Origin: Tigriopus japonicus
Lineage: Eukaryota > Arthropoda > Copepoda > Harpacticoida > Harpacticidae
Assembly: GCA_010645155.1 (NCBI GenBank)
Contig: JAAGOF010000329.1
Coordinates: 69,126 to 133,125, forward strand
Length of the DNA stretch: 64,000 bases
Direction: 5' to 3'
This document shows positions 32,679 to 43,307 of the stretch, piece by piece. The stretch's first letter is position 1. Each line of letters opens with the position of its first letter. The position numbers and the translations under genes were made by a program. The notes under the pieces are model-generated. The model was not told the origin of the DNA. It did not search any database and worked only from the letters and a program-made list of their open reading frames with translations.

Positions 32679-32913
32679 TGAAACATTGGACTAGTGCGTT
32701 CTCGTAACCAAATCAAGAAACGCGTTCGAGTCAACCTCTGGAACACTCGAAATGCACTCATCGACATTCAAGACGCCAACCTAAACTGAACAAGACCATC
32801 CTCGGCTTCGGGGTAAGTTTCCATTTCACTAAAACCATTGTTTTACGTATTCTAAATTTATGTAATAAATCTCTTAGGTTCCTACCCTTACATACTGCGG
32901 TCCCGTTTTCACA
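32679..32913 (+). repeat. 3' LTR of the gypsy element
   Basis: 235 bp matching the 5' LTR with one change at 32815. No long purine tract precedes it; only AAAGTTAGAAAAA at 32656-32668 is present. Confidence 0.95.
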
Positions 32914-32918
32914 GGGTC

Positions 32919-33326
32919 ATTGAACGGGATCGTATTTTTAGCAAATTTAACTTGTCATCATTATCAATATTTATAATCAATGTCGAGGGAGCAAACAATT
33001 TTCATTAAATGTGCAGTCCTAGACATCACCCGAAAATGCTGGCAAACGTATGTTTCGGATTGGATCCCCTTTTCATTTTGCATCATATTGTAGGGTGGTT
33101 GGTCAGCCATAAACGAGTTCTTTTCTTTTCTACTACCAGGGCGAGTAACAAGTTGAACAACCACTTTCTGGTTCCTGCCATTCCCAAGCCTGATTCAACC
33201 CATACTGTCAGTGTGTATTCGTTCCAAACAGATGTCAAAGATAAGTGATTTTTGGCTGAAAGCACAAACGAGTACACACACGAGCGGCCAGCATACGCTC
33301 ACCACAGGTGAGACTAGAATGCTATC
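32919..33326. other. Unassigned spacer
   Basis: No motif-bearing frame and no repeat partners were seen. Confidence 0.4.
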
Positions 33327-33334
33327 GGTTAAGC

Positions 33335-33578
33335 CAGGGGTCGGCAACCGGTGGGCCGCGGCCCAAATGTGGGCCAAAAGGTAGTCGGTGGTGGGCCCAG
33401 GAGCTATGGAGAAAGTCCACAATAGTGGGCCCGAGCGCCATCCATAGTACTGTGCTCGTGGGCACAAAGCCCTTTGATCGCCAATTTGTGGGCCCCTGAA
33501 CAATGTCTGTTTGGTGGGCCCCTGACAACACGAATCAAATTTTTTGGGCCTTGACCCAAAAGTGGTTGCCGACCCCTG
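33335..33578. mobile_element. Short hAT MITE
   Basis: The termini CAGGGGTCGGCAACC are perfect at both ends and the flanking GGTTAAGC is an exact 8-bp duplication (33327-33334, 33579-33586). The 244-bp body is full of TGGGCC/GGCCCA words. CAGGGGTCGGCAA is a well-known hAT terminus type in animals. Confidence 0.95.
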
Positions 33579-33984
33579 GGTTAAGCCTTCCTCTCCCCTC
33601 CCGGCTTGATTTTGATTTTTGGCTGTTTTTCCGGTTTTCACCCTCACTCAGTAGTGAGGTAATGTTTCTCATCGATGTCTTAGTTTTGAGGTATTCTCTG
33701 GGAAAGGATCCTTAATGTGACACTCATATTGAAAGTGTGTTCTTTAGTTATTCAACTGGTTTATCATCAAAAGGGGGATGAAAACTTTAGCAAAAAAATT
33801 CAAATTTTGATTTCACAATGTGGTTTAACAACAAGAAAATGGGTAGATAATATGTGCGTTTTTATGATGAATTTAAACTGAAACGTTGAAATAATGTAGA
33901 AACCAGTTCATGAACGCCTTGGTGGGTTGAAGAGAGACTTGCAGAAGTCTTAAAATCTACCTTCTTGGGGAAACTACCTTAAGA

Positions 33985-34330
33985 AGGATTTTTTTGCCTG
34001 CTCGTTTACGGGGTTTTAACCGCTACAAGGGAATGATTTCCCTGCTAGGTTTTACGAAAATATTGATTAAATATTTGATCACATAATGAATTATTACATG
34101 TAGAGTTTGCCGCTTGTGGGCACTTTTTAGTTCCATATTGTGTTCTGAAACCCATTTGTATAGCCGGTCTACATCAGCACAAAGGTCTTTCGAATTTCCC
34201 GAGTTTCTGCCAAAAACAAGATTTTTTGTCGTCCGCAGAGTACGAATAGAATCGGGCCAAAGATCGAGTCTTGAGACACTCCTGACAAGACAAGGTGAGA
34301 GCACTCTAGGATTCCTTCAACTAGAGATGC
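33985..34330 (-). pseudogene. LINE B-related fragment (diverged subfamily)
   Basis: The minus strand carries a decayed GVPQGSILGPLLF-like block (SGVSQDSIFGPILF) and DVDRLYKWVSEHNMELK, matching LINE B DLEKIYSWVGESNMALN, with the catalytic box deleted. The 3' end (AACCCCGTAAACGAGCAGGC) resembles that at 23.9 kb. Internal deletions bring distant parts together. Confidence 0.65.
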
Positions 34331-34384
34331 AATTGTGGGAGACCGGCGGGGTTTCGACTCAAGCACCATGGAGAAAAAAGTAAA

Positions 34385-36550
34385 CGGTTTTTTGAACTAA
34401 ACACATTTCCAAATAAAGAGGCTCCCTATGCTTTGGACGTCAAAAAATCGTCAAATGCAATGTTTACTGATACCCTTTCAAACGACTTTGCCCAAAATTT
34501 GGAGTCTTAAATGCAAACTTTCAAAAGGCCTTTGAGCAGAACAATATACATGTAAGTTGAAAGCATCAACCCATTTTACAGGGCATTAAGTTGGGCTCTT
34601 TACTTCAGAGTAGGATGCGTAGGATATACTTACAGAAGAGTATGCGACAACAGCTGTTTGCTGTTGTTTTTGAGAGCCCAAAGTGGCCTTAAGGGGCAAA
34701 CGATAGGGAAGTGTTATGGACTCAATATGCAATATTTTATACTAAATCAGTGGAGTATACTCTTGTATACTCTCATATAGTATACTCTAAGAGATAACTA
34801 AATGCACCCCATACTTGGGTAATTCACGTTCACCACTCATCATCAATAGGGCTAGGAAAAAAGTCTCCAGACGTTTCAAGGCAAAGGGTCAGCTTATCGC
34901 TGACGAGTACAAAGAGCGAAAAGCAAGCTGTTTTCAACGTGCAAGATTTTGCACTTGACGGCAAAACAACCTTTTTATCCTATCTCTAAATTCATCAACC
35001 CTATTCAACTTATTCTGAAATACAAATGGTTTTGGATTATAAGACCTAACAACACCATCAAAGTGAAGAATATAGTGCTCCTTGAAGGTGAACCGTTTCT
35101 TTCCGCATTCTGCATGAATAATCTTTGATAACAGGGAATCATCAACAACTCAATAATAAGTTGACAAATTTTTATCTCGTGCTTCCTCTCGGTTTGACCT
35201 CTCAAAGTGTTGATATTTGCCATCTAATGGATTTCTAGCATTTCAGATTGAAAAAATGAGAAAATCACAAGAAATTTGTAAGGAAACCATTAGGTTTTTT
35301 GTATGTTTTTCCCCTATTTCGAGTACACAATGAAAGGCCAGATCTTTTGTTGTTCCTTATTAAAGGCAGAAACCATAGACATCCATCAAGGCCAACCAGC
35401 ACTGCATGCTCAAAGAGACTAAATTCGGGATAGTTAAAAAAATGTGCATAATGTTTTGTCCCAACTAACATATGTCAAAATTAGTTGAAAATATGACTGA
35501 CATGTGTTCAAAAATATAACTAAACAATTTCAAAAAAACTCGCACGAAATTCTAAACGTTCAAATTGATATTTTGATGCTTAAAACACAGTCTTTTTTTG
35601 CAATTTAAATCACAAGTATTGCAAGTAATCTTTGCAAAGTGCATATGAAAAGTTAAAGTATAACATTTGTTCTCTTAATTAATATTATAAAGGCAGGAAA
35701 ATACAAAAAGTTTTACCTTGTTGCAGGAAAAATCAAAGAATACTAAAGTTGAACAAAAACCTTGAAAGGAGCCGTAAAGTGTGTCGCCATTTTTGTTCCA
35801 TATAAACCACCAACATGAAGGGAAAAATGTCAGATGTTTTTATCATTTACAACTCCTTTTGCCAAAAAACATAGAAGTCTCAAATTCAATTACAGATTGA
35901 GGTTGTGAACAATTCCAAAAGCTATTGGAATAAAAAAATTTGAAATCTCTCAAAACTGTCATTTTGTGGACCAAGTTTTTTATTATTAGCGGATTGTGGA
36001 ATTCAGCTGACGCGTCTTTGAGAGTAGGTCAATTTACAACGTGCATATCAGGTTGTACATTACATGCTTTGTGTTTTGAAATTTTTCCAATGAAGCAATC
36101 ACCTTCTGGATTTTTGTTTGTCTTGTATTTGTATGATTGGCAATTTATTTTAAAATTCACTCAGGTCTTTTTTGATTACATTTTTTAGATCATCATGGAC
36201 TTTACTTACGGTATCTAAAGACTGTCACTGTCCTAATCTGTCCACGAGATCATATGCCAGAGTTGATTGAAAGGCCATGTTGCTACATTTGAATGATGAT
36301 GTACAAAGATCAAAGTAGCAAAAGTCGAATCAATGAGCACAGATTCACAACTTCCACTTGGGTTACGAGGGATGTGCTCAAACCAAACTATGAATTTGAA
36401 TTTCAGAGAGCAAAAAATTTTGTGAACATATTGAAGCACATAGATGAACCAAACTTGGAATATGGTCGGCACAAAGTATCATAATTTTAGTACACAGAGC
36501 GGCGTCAACAGCTGAACACTTCTCCAGGACCAGTGATGACATATGGCTAT
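34385..36550. other. Unassigned AT-rich region
   Basis: No supportable gene. At 34740-34795 there is a cluster of GTATACTC words like those at the ends of the element at 60732-63283, but no paired ends could be placed. Confidence 0.4.
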
Positions 36551-37087
36551 TGTAGCACGCAGAGCGGCCGCGAGGCAACTCAATGTAGAGTGAGTAGAGC
36601 AGATACTTCAATACTGACTATATTCTATGTAGAACGGGGTTTATATACATAGCAGGGGGAAGGGTTGTGAGCAACGCAGTGCTCATGAGCGAGCACGCCA
36701 CACCTTCCCCCCAGATCAACGATCTCACAAAACAAAAACCGATCCAACACGGTGATCTCAGGCCCCACCAACGATCCAACACGGTGATCTCAGGCCCCAC
36801 CAATGATCCAACACGGTGCTACTCTCCCGCATGGCCAATCGATCCGGGGATCCACCCGTTCTCCAATCGATCCGGGAATCCACCCGCACACGGCAATCGA
36901 TCCGGGAATCCACCCGTTACCAATCGATCAGGCACATGTTCATGCTCCGTGGGGTTTCGGTACTGGCATGATAACCACACATGCCTCGCTTCCCTACTCC
37001 CACCACGGAACCACAGCTGCCACCATGTAGCACGCAGAGCGGCGGCGAGGCCACTCAACGTAGAGTGAGTAGAGCAGATACTTCAAT
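36551..37087 (-). mobile_element. TRIM retrotransposon, copy 2 (one LTR truncated)
   Basis: A full LTR (36551-36702, TGTAGCACGC...CACGCCACA on the plus strand) and a partial second LTR (37026-37087) bracket 323 bp without genes. On the minus strand the primer site TGGTGGCAGCTGTGG follows the truncated LTR and a GGGGGGAAGG purine tract precedes the complete one. Same family as 42273-42849, with about 75-80 percent similarity in the LTRs. The cut end is followed by a repeated CAAATACTTCAAT. Confidence 0.85.
36735..36925. repeat. Internal tandem repeats of TRIM copy 2
   Basis: Three units of about 32 bp (GATCCAACACGGTGATCTCA and CAGGCCCCACCAA) are followed by four units of about 24 bp (AATCGATCCGGGAATCCACC). 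They account for most of the internal region. Confidence 0.85.
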
Positions 37088-37097
37088 CAAATACTTC

Positions 37098-37162
37098 AAT
37101 GAAGTTAATTGAACCTAACCTTACCTAACCTACCTTTCCCTAACGTAACCTAACCTTACATG
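37098..37162. repeat. Degenerate CCTAA/TTAGG-type repeat
   Basis: ACCTAACC, TTACCTAACC and CGTAACCTAACC words in succession. TTAGG is the usual arthropod telomere unit; this is an interstitial degenerate run. The cluster at 10085-10165 is similar in the other orientation. Confidence 0.5.
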
Positions 37163-39323
37163 ATATTTTGGCGCTACATCGATGTTCTCACTTGGCAACA
37201 CTTCCCGGGACTTGTCTTTTCAATTTCAAAGTCTCCATCGCTGTGAGAAAAAGAACGTCCTGCCTCTTGCCTCTCCAGTACTGGTCAGCTGTCGCCTCCG
37301 CTCTATGTACTAAAATTTCGATACTTTTTACCGACGATAAACTTGGAAAAGTATTGTTTGTTTTGCTATGACGTCATTGAACGGGTGCGCCATTTCAGAA
37401 ACCACTTACTAAACCTGAATACCCACAATCACTCTTGAAGGGACCAATCCTTAAAAACAGAGCGTTTTTGGCAGTGTTGCAGATAGACCAATTACACCTC
37501 CCTTCGAAATCGACTATGATTTTGCTACCCTCGTCCATTGGCCCGAATTAATGATTTTGATTAATGTGCCCATCTATACCATGCCAAATAAGTTGAAGAG
37601 CTTCATTATAAGAATCTCAAATGGGGTTATAATTGAAAGCGAACCTTAAAAAGGCCTAAACAGTGAACAATTTGGCAAGTATCGAACTATTTCGATTTCG
37701 AGTTTCATCATTGTTATTATACACTCCTTTAAGGAGCAGCTGACTGGGAGGTGACAGTACATAAGACTGGGAGGTCACCTTAGTAATACAGCTCCAAAAA
37801 TTGACACAAACGTCTGACCTATTTTCGAACTTCTCAATGTATATTGGACACGTAAGAACAGAAATTTTCTGCATTAAAGCTCAAAGGTGGCACGTGTTTT
37901 CCATTTCACTGGCTGCGCTTAAAGGACTCTATACATGTAGATTTCGAGTTGGCAGTGCCGCTATATTTTATTGGTAACAAATTCCAAATCTTACACAAAC
38001 GTCTACATGAATTTTCCAATTTTATATCTTGTATTATATTACTTTTTTGCTTGTGGGTGTGTAATGGCTTGGGCTCGGACAAAGTTGCAAACTGCAACTT
38101 GCACCAAAAATTGCAATGTTGAGTGTTTTTTGTCAAATTTATAGAAATTTCGACTTTTCACAACAAACTGCAACTCGGAACGTTTTTCCAAGTTTTATCT
38201 TTGAAATTGAGCTGAAATCTGATTGCATTGAAAATTGTTGAAGCCAATTTCAAAGATGTTTTTATTAACTCTAGGATTATTGGTGCAATTGTTAGGAAGA
38301 AAAATTTAAAGGTACATCTTTTATTTCAACTATCAAACTTTGGACGAATGTCATGTCTTGGGTCGAATTTCGAATATTTTTGGTCAGGTCTAGGAAAATT
38401 TTGGCCAATTCCCTTATGTCCAAGTTTAAAAAGATGTATTTCATTTAAAAAAAATCGAAACTCGAAAACTTAAAGTTCTGATCCACCGAGACCAATTTGC
38501 CCATCAGTCGACGGTAATTTCAAAAGCCCTTATTTGATAACGATCATTTAGTTCAATAGCGTACTTCCTTCTGTAACTAAGAACCAAATTCTCGACAAAG
38601 ACATTTGTGCAAGTTTCAGTTTCTCCTTGAAAATATTTGACCTGCAACCGAGTCTTTACCGGTACCCATGAGGCGTAGATCCACATCTTTTGACTAATCA
38701 CATTTCGGAGAAGTAGGCGCCGCGCGTAAGAGAGAGCCGCACTTTAGTTACAAACGTTCCTTGTCGCAAGTTCAAAATAGTGAGTCCTCACAGTTGAAAA
38801 AAAATCCACATTGGGTGAACACCTCACTTCAAGTCTTTGATATTTAAAAACAAAGTGAGTTTGTTATCCAATACTCAAGTCAGATGATTGAATCGTCAAC
38901 TGATATGGTGAGTGAGCAAATCCTATTTTAAATAAAAATCCCTCCAAGTCCAAAGGCATAAGTCGAGTCACAAATTTTGAAAACATTAATTAATTCCTAC
39001 GATGTACAAAATTGACGTATTATCATAAACAAACCGAAAGTGGTTCAAACAACATACGCACTGCAGTTGGTGTTTTGAAATTCTTTTACATTATGGAATG
39101 TATGATAGCAACCTTGATTTATCCATTTTCATAAAGTCGAATGTACTGTAGGTCTGGGGAAAAATGAAAATAAAACTTGCCTTTCATGTCCTTCAAAGTG
39201 AAAATAAGAAGTGCCTTAATGGTAAATAAGAATGTATTAAGATTTTCATTTCTGGGGCATCTCAAGTTTTGAAGCCAGAATAGCCGCGGGCTCAAGTTTC
39301 CAAAAATGGCAGCAAAAGGAAGG
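37163..39323. other. Unassigned region
   Basis: Only short unsupported open frames occur. No paired inverted repeats were recognised. Composition is AT-rich with homopolymer A and T runs. Confidence 0.4.
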
Positions 39324-39325
39324 TA

Positions 39326-39624
39326 GGGCATGTCAGGTAAATCTGGACGACCTTTTGAAGGCTATAGCTCCTAAATGTGTCAAGGAATCGTCACCAATTG
39401 TTTAGGGGTTGTGGACTAGACCAATACACAATTTTGTTTATTCAATATGTCCTTCGCTAGCATCAATCATTCTCTCAATTCGGCTCCTCAATGCCTTGAC
39501 AACCACTGCGACCTCTGCGCGGTTGAGGTTGGCTATGGTGGCCTTGATGGACCTCTTCAGGGACTCCAGGCTTTTAGGAGCTATAGCCTTCAAAAGGTCG
39601 TCAAGATTTACCTGACACACCCTG
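39326..39624 (-). mobile_element. Internally deleted mariner-type element
   Basis: The inverted ends GTCAGGTAAATCTTGACGAC and inward extensions match over about 45 bp at 39331-39375 and 39568-39614. TA dinucleotides lie at 39324-39325 and 39625-39626. Between them the minus strand encodes only the C-terminal end of a Tc1/mariner-type transposase. Confidence 0.78.
39438..39570 (-). pseudogene. Transposase C-terminal fragment
   Basis: SLESLKRSIKATIANLNRAE followed by VVVKALRSRIERMIDASEGH aligns with the C-terminus of the transposase at 4264-5292 (KALKAAVSRSWAKMPKDYIV, FRPRIEAVIEAEGRQV). The identity is low, so it belongs to a different family. The catalytic domain is deleted. Confidence 0.65.
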
Positions 39625-39696
39625 TAGAATTCCAAAGGTTAGAAAGAAGTTGTTGAAACGCAGTTGACAGCTTTCGAATAGACTATGACGTACTTA

Positions 39697-40263
39697 AAAT
39701 CCAATAGTTGTAGCTAGCCTTCAAAATAAATTGAACGTGGTTCCAGCTAAGATTAGGGCCTCCTTTGATTCTGATCAGATGGAAAAGGAAAGTGGAGTTG
39801 TCCAGGAGGTTAAGACTAATCCAAAGACGTTTTTTTCTTTTGCAAATACAAAGAGAAAAATGAAGTATCCAGTAGGACCTTTTGAGGTCGATGATAAAAC
39901 CGTCAATAATAGTGAGGTTATTGCCAAAATGCTTAGAGACCAGTTCTCAAGTGTATTTTCAATTCACAGATGTTCACAGATTATTGCCCCTGTTTTCTCC
40001 AACTTGATGCGTTGCATCTCAGATCCCTTTTCTTTAAAAATAGCTCATGTCATTCCAATTTTTAAGGGCGGAGATAAGTCACTCCCTAGTTATTATAGGC
40101 CCATTTCTTAGACTTCCAGTATTGCAAAGGTGTTTGAGAAGATGAAGTCCAAGCTTGTAGATTATTTGGAAGACCATGATAAATTCCTTTTGGACAGCAT
40201 GGGTTTCGAGCTCATTTTAGCACAGTCCCCCAATTTGTTGACCATATTGCAACCGTATTGTGA
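39697..40263 (+). pseudogene. LINE B pre-RT and RT start
   Basis: Contains NVVPAKIRASFDSDQMEKES, FFSFANTKRKMKYPVGPFEV, then after a deletion APVFSNLMRCIS and VIPIFKGGDKSLPS...YRPIS, followed by a stop at 40110 and MKSKLVDYLEDHD. The order matches 50.6-51.3 kb of the minus-strand copy. It stops at the insertion of the second LINE B tail. Confidence 0.85.
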
Positions 40264-40598
40264 CCACATCCAAGGGAATCGAGACTAGTTCGAACAATGA
40301 AGTCCTCCTCTCTTCTTTATCGGGCTCCTTCATTGTTTAATTTGATACCCATTAGTCTTCGGCGGGAATATGTAGGAGCTGATCCTCTAACAGCATTTAA
40401 GGCAGGGTTGGACAAATTTTTGAATACTTTTCCTGACCAACCCACTATTCAAGGGTTGTACAGATCTGCCAACAGTAACTCATTGGCAGATCAAATTTCA
40501 TGTAAACGGTAATTTTATAAACTATATTAACTCTCTTTACAGGGAATCCCATTCCTTGTAGCGGTATTAAAAAATCCGCCCCCCCCCAAAAAAAAAAA
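40264..40598 (+). mobile_element. 5'-truncated LINE B tail inserted in LINE B
   Basis: Carries only the last codons (RREYVGADPLTAFKAGLDKF, TFPDQPTIQGLY, ANSNSLADQIS) and the 3' UTR ending GCGGTATTAAAAAATCCG, nine C and about twelve A. On either side the host LINE reads continuously (…TVxDH | IEQIIEGLES). It is a target-primed insertion of the same family into itself. Confidence 0.85.
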
Positions 40599-40932
40599 AT
40601 ATTGAGCAAATCATTGAGGGACTTGAAAGTCCCGAGGCAGTTGACGTAGTATTTATCGACTTTGCCAAGGCTTTTGATAAGGTAGATCATGGCCGTTTGC
40701 TCGATAAACTCAAAGAGTTTGGGGTCCAGGGTAAGGTCCTAAATTGGATTGATAATTTCGTGAGCGAAAGGAAGCAATTGGTTCAGGTTGATGGATCTTT
40801 TAGTGGCATGTTTGATGTCAAATCAGGTGTTCCACAAGGTTCAATTTTAGGTCCGCTTCTTTTTTAACCTCTTTATTGCTCCTCTTCCAGAAGTTTCGTA
40901 CAAAAGTGAGCATTTCTTCATATGCTGATGAC
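40599..40932 (+). pseudogene. LINE B reverse-transcriptase palm
   Basis: IEQIIEGLESPEAVDVVFID, FAKAFDKVDHGRLLDKLKEF, VLNWIDNFVSERKQLV, then SGVPQGSILGPLLF and a decayed FIAPLPEVSYKSE. The last codons before the hAT insertion encode SYAD, the start of the catalytic YADD box. A frameshift lies near 40865. Confidence 0.88.
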
Positions 40933-41282
40933 TAGGGACAGGAACTTTAGACAAATAAACGTATTCGTCTTTTTTCGTCTTCATTCGTCTTTTTTAATCT
41001 TATTCGTCGCGAAAAATTCATTCGTCTAATTTGGATTTTATTCGTCTTTTTTCGCCTAATCCGGCAAATTTACCCAACTTTTTTCGTTTGATTAGTCAAA
41101 AATGGAAAATTTTCTTGGATTTTAAGTTTTTTTCTCAAATTTTAAATCAAATAGAAACTTTCAAACAAGTTCAACGCCAAAACTTGGGCCAAAGTAATAG
41201 TTTGATTGTCAGTTGCGTTTTTGCGCGAACAAAATATGATCCATACTAGAGCGCTCTAATCCATACTAAAATTTCAACTTTT

Positions 41283-42255
41283 TTTTATGTATGTATGTAT
41301 TTCTTGGACTCACTCAGTAAAAGAATAAAGAAAATAGAGAAATATGTGTTAATGTGAGACCCAAGCAATCCCCTTAAGCCATAAGGCTTGTTTTCAAGAG
41401 GATTTTTTGAACTGGCATGAAAGATCCTTTATGGCGTGCCCTTGGTTAAGGACGAGGAAGAATGGTCGATTGTATTGGGACCCGCCCGACCGGATGAAGC
41501 CTTCATCTACTTTGGTTTCAAGATGAGTTTGGGTCACGTAAATTTGTGCAAGAGAAACAAAGGCTAGTGGAACATGATGTGTAACATGAGCAAGTGATTG
41601 ACTTCGAAAAACGCGCAATCCATCTTGGTACCGAGTCCATGTTTGCCAAATCGAGTTCTTTATTTTTATTGACTTCATTCCAAGCCTTGGGAAAGCTAAA
41701 GTGTGGCAAGTTTTGGTGCCAACTCAACCGGTGAAATGGCAAATTAAAGTACAAAGCTCCTCCTCTCATGATCTTATGTGTGTAAAGATTTACCACTTCT
41801 GGAATATGACTTTTTATACATAGAGCCATATATTTGATTCGATTAACTTTGACTATGTCCTCTATTTTTAAAATGTCTAATCGTTTGAAAAATTCACTCG
41901 TATGGGCACTTCTTTTGGCTCCCACTATCCATCTGATAGCGCTTTTTTGCAGAGGGATTAAACTCTTTATTGCCGACGTGTGCCCAAAATACTCAATTCC
42001 ATACGCCAATTTAGGTTTAATTAAAGCAATATATAGAAGATGACGGATATTGGTTGGCAGTGATTGTTGGGCTCGGAAGAGGGTGAACAGGATACGCCGA
42101 ACTGTTTCGCCTACCTTAGAAATTTGACTCTTCCACTTAAGTGTGTCGTCAATGTGGAGACCTAAAAATTTCACCGTTTGTAAAACTTGTAAGGTTCCTG
42201 ACAGACACGGAAAGAAAAGGCCACTATTGAATTGATAAAAGCTATCCGATTATGC
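41283..42255 (-). mobile_element. LINE family A, copy 2 (3' fragment)
   Basis: Carries the post-RT region in one frame (41518-42174): MKFLGLHIDDTLKWKSQISK, LPTNIRHLLYIALIKPKLAY, KSAIRWIVGAKRSAHTSEFF and FSFPKAWNEVNKNKELDL, then ending near CFSCTNLRDP. Below the coding end is a 3' UTR with a (CATA)n tail at 41284-41302. 5' truncated, inserted in hAT-like element A. Confidence 0.85.
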
Positions 42256-42272
42256 GAACAATTAATGCGTTT

Positions 42273-42849
42273 TGTAACACGAAGAGTAGCCGCGAGGCCA
42301 CTCAACGTGGAGTGAGTAGAGAGAGATGTTCTTCAATACTGGTTTCTATTCTCATAGAACGGACTATATATATACATCTCAGGGGGGAAGGATTGTGAGC
42401 AACGCAGTTGCTCAAGAGCGAGCACGCCACACCTTCCCCCCAGATCGACAGATCTCACAACAACAAAAAACATATGGGCCACCGACGATCCATCTCGGCA
42501 TATCACGGACCACCGACTATCCAACACGGCGATCTCAGGCCCCACCGACCCAACACGGCGCATCTCGGCCCACCGATCCAACACGGCCCATCGATCCGGG
42601 CACTGGTTTGTGCTCCGTGGGGTTTCGGCACCAGCGGGATATCCACACACGCCTACCCTCCTACTCCCACCACGGAAACACCGCTGCCACCATGTAACAC
42701 GAAGAGTAGCCGCGAGGCCACTCAACGTGGAGTGAGTAGAGAGAGATGTTCTTCAATACTGGTTTCTATTCTCATAGAACGGACTATATATACATCTCAG
42801 GGGGGAAGGGTTGTGAGCAACGCAGTTGCTCAAGAGCGAGCACGCCACA
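42273..42849 (-). mobile_element. TRIM retrotransposon, copy 1
   Basis: Two LTRs of 159 and 157 bp (42273-42431, 42693-42849), differing by a TA dinucleotide and one substitution, bracket 261 bp without genes. GTTT is duplicated at 42269-42272 and 42850-42853. Minus orientation: the primer site TGGTGGCAGCGGTG (42679-42692) directly follows the minus-strand 5' LTR, and the purine tract GGGGGGAAGG (42432-42441) precedes the 3' LTR. The primer site matches the complement of the common animal tRNA-Leu 3' end (CACCGCTGCCACCA). Confidence 0.93.
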
Positions 42850-43129
42850 GTTTGCAAATTTGTTATTAAATATTGCTCAACTGAAAACGTTGAAAAAAGG
42901 GCGGTTTTGAACTCTTTTTATAATATTAATATGTACCAGTGACCTTTTCTTGCTCATTTGGCACTTTTCCCTTCGTTACTTTTGTAGATTTTGCGTTTTA
43001 CACAAGGGAGCAGGTGTTTCAGTTAAAGGCTCTTTGTATCCTCTTTACCGGCAATTCGTTTGTTTTTTACCGTGGAAGACGTTTTTTTTCGTCTTTTTGG
43101 TCCAGTGAAGCCTGTTATTCGTCTCTTTT

Positions 43130-43285
43130 CGTCTAATCGGGCAATTTTATTCGTCTTTTTTCGTCTAATCGGGCAATTTTATTCGTCTTTTTTCGTCTAA
43201 TCGGGCAATTTTATTCGTCTTTTTCGTCTAATCGGGCAATTTTATTCGTCTTTTTTCGTCTAATTTGACAGCTTTATTCGTCTAA
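43130..43285. repeat. TTATTCGTCTTTTTTCGTCT tandem array
   Basis: Five 33-bp units containing TCGTCTAATCGGGCAATTTT and TATTCGTCTTTTT sit next to the right end of the hAT-like element. Related TTCGTC words lie next to the left end, including a few at 40970-41070. Confidence 0.92.
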
Positions 43286-43307
43286 ACTTCCTGTCTCTAC
43301 TGATGAC

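Larger units (their letters stand above)
26616..32913 (+). mobile_element. Nearly intact Ty3/gypsy LTR retrotransposon
   Basis: Two 235-bp LTRs with TG...CA ends are flanked by a 5-bp duplication, GGGTC (26611-26615 and 32914-32918). The LTRs differ at one position (26752 T, 32815 A). A primer-site-like TGGCGACGAGGAT follows the 5' LTR. One gag-pol frame runs 26888-32663, broken only by a 1,142-bp hAT-like insertion. The gene order Gag, PR, RT, RNase H, IN is typical of Metaviridae; protein style resembles the K02A2.6/Mag-like lineage (inference). Near-identical LTRs indicate a recent insertion. Confidence 0.95.
40933..43299. mobile_element. hAT-like element A at the YADD codons
   Basis: The termini TAGGGACAGGAACTTTAGAC and the complement of TAGAGACAGGAAGTTTAGAC are flanked by CTGATGAC at 40925-40932 and 43300-43307. 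Subterminal TTCGTCTTTTTTCGTCTAAT repeats occur at 40970-41070 and 43075-43285. Its own sequence is about 0.8 kb; the rest is a LINE A fragment and a TRIM inserted later. Confidence 0.9.

Noticed and set aside
34740..34800. Another copy of the GTATAC-ended element
   Set aside because: Only a cluster of GTATACTC words is present; the AGCCCGGATG ends are missing.
36667..37068. 133-aa open frame and overlapping frames on the other strand
   Set aside because: They are translations of the TRIM internal repeats; open frames on both strands come from periodic DNA.
37098..37162. True telomere
   Set aside because: The CCTAA-type run is short, degenerate and internal; it only hints at arthropod ancestry.
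42326..42869. 123- and 153-aa open frames
   Set aside because: They run across TRIM LTR and interior and have no counterpart in TRIM copy 2 beyond repeat sequence.
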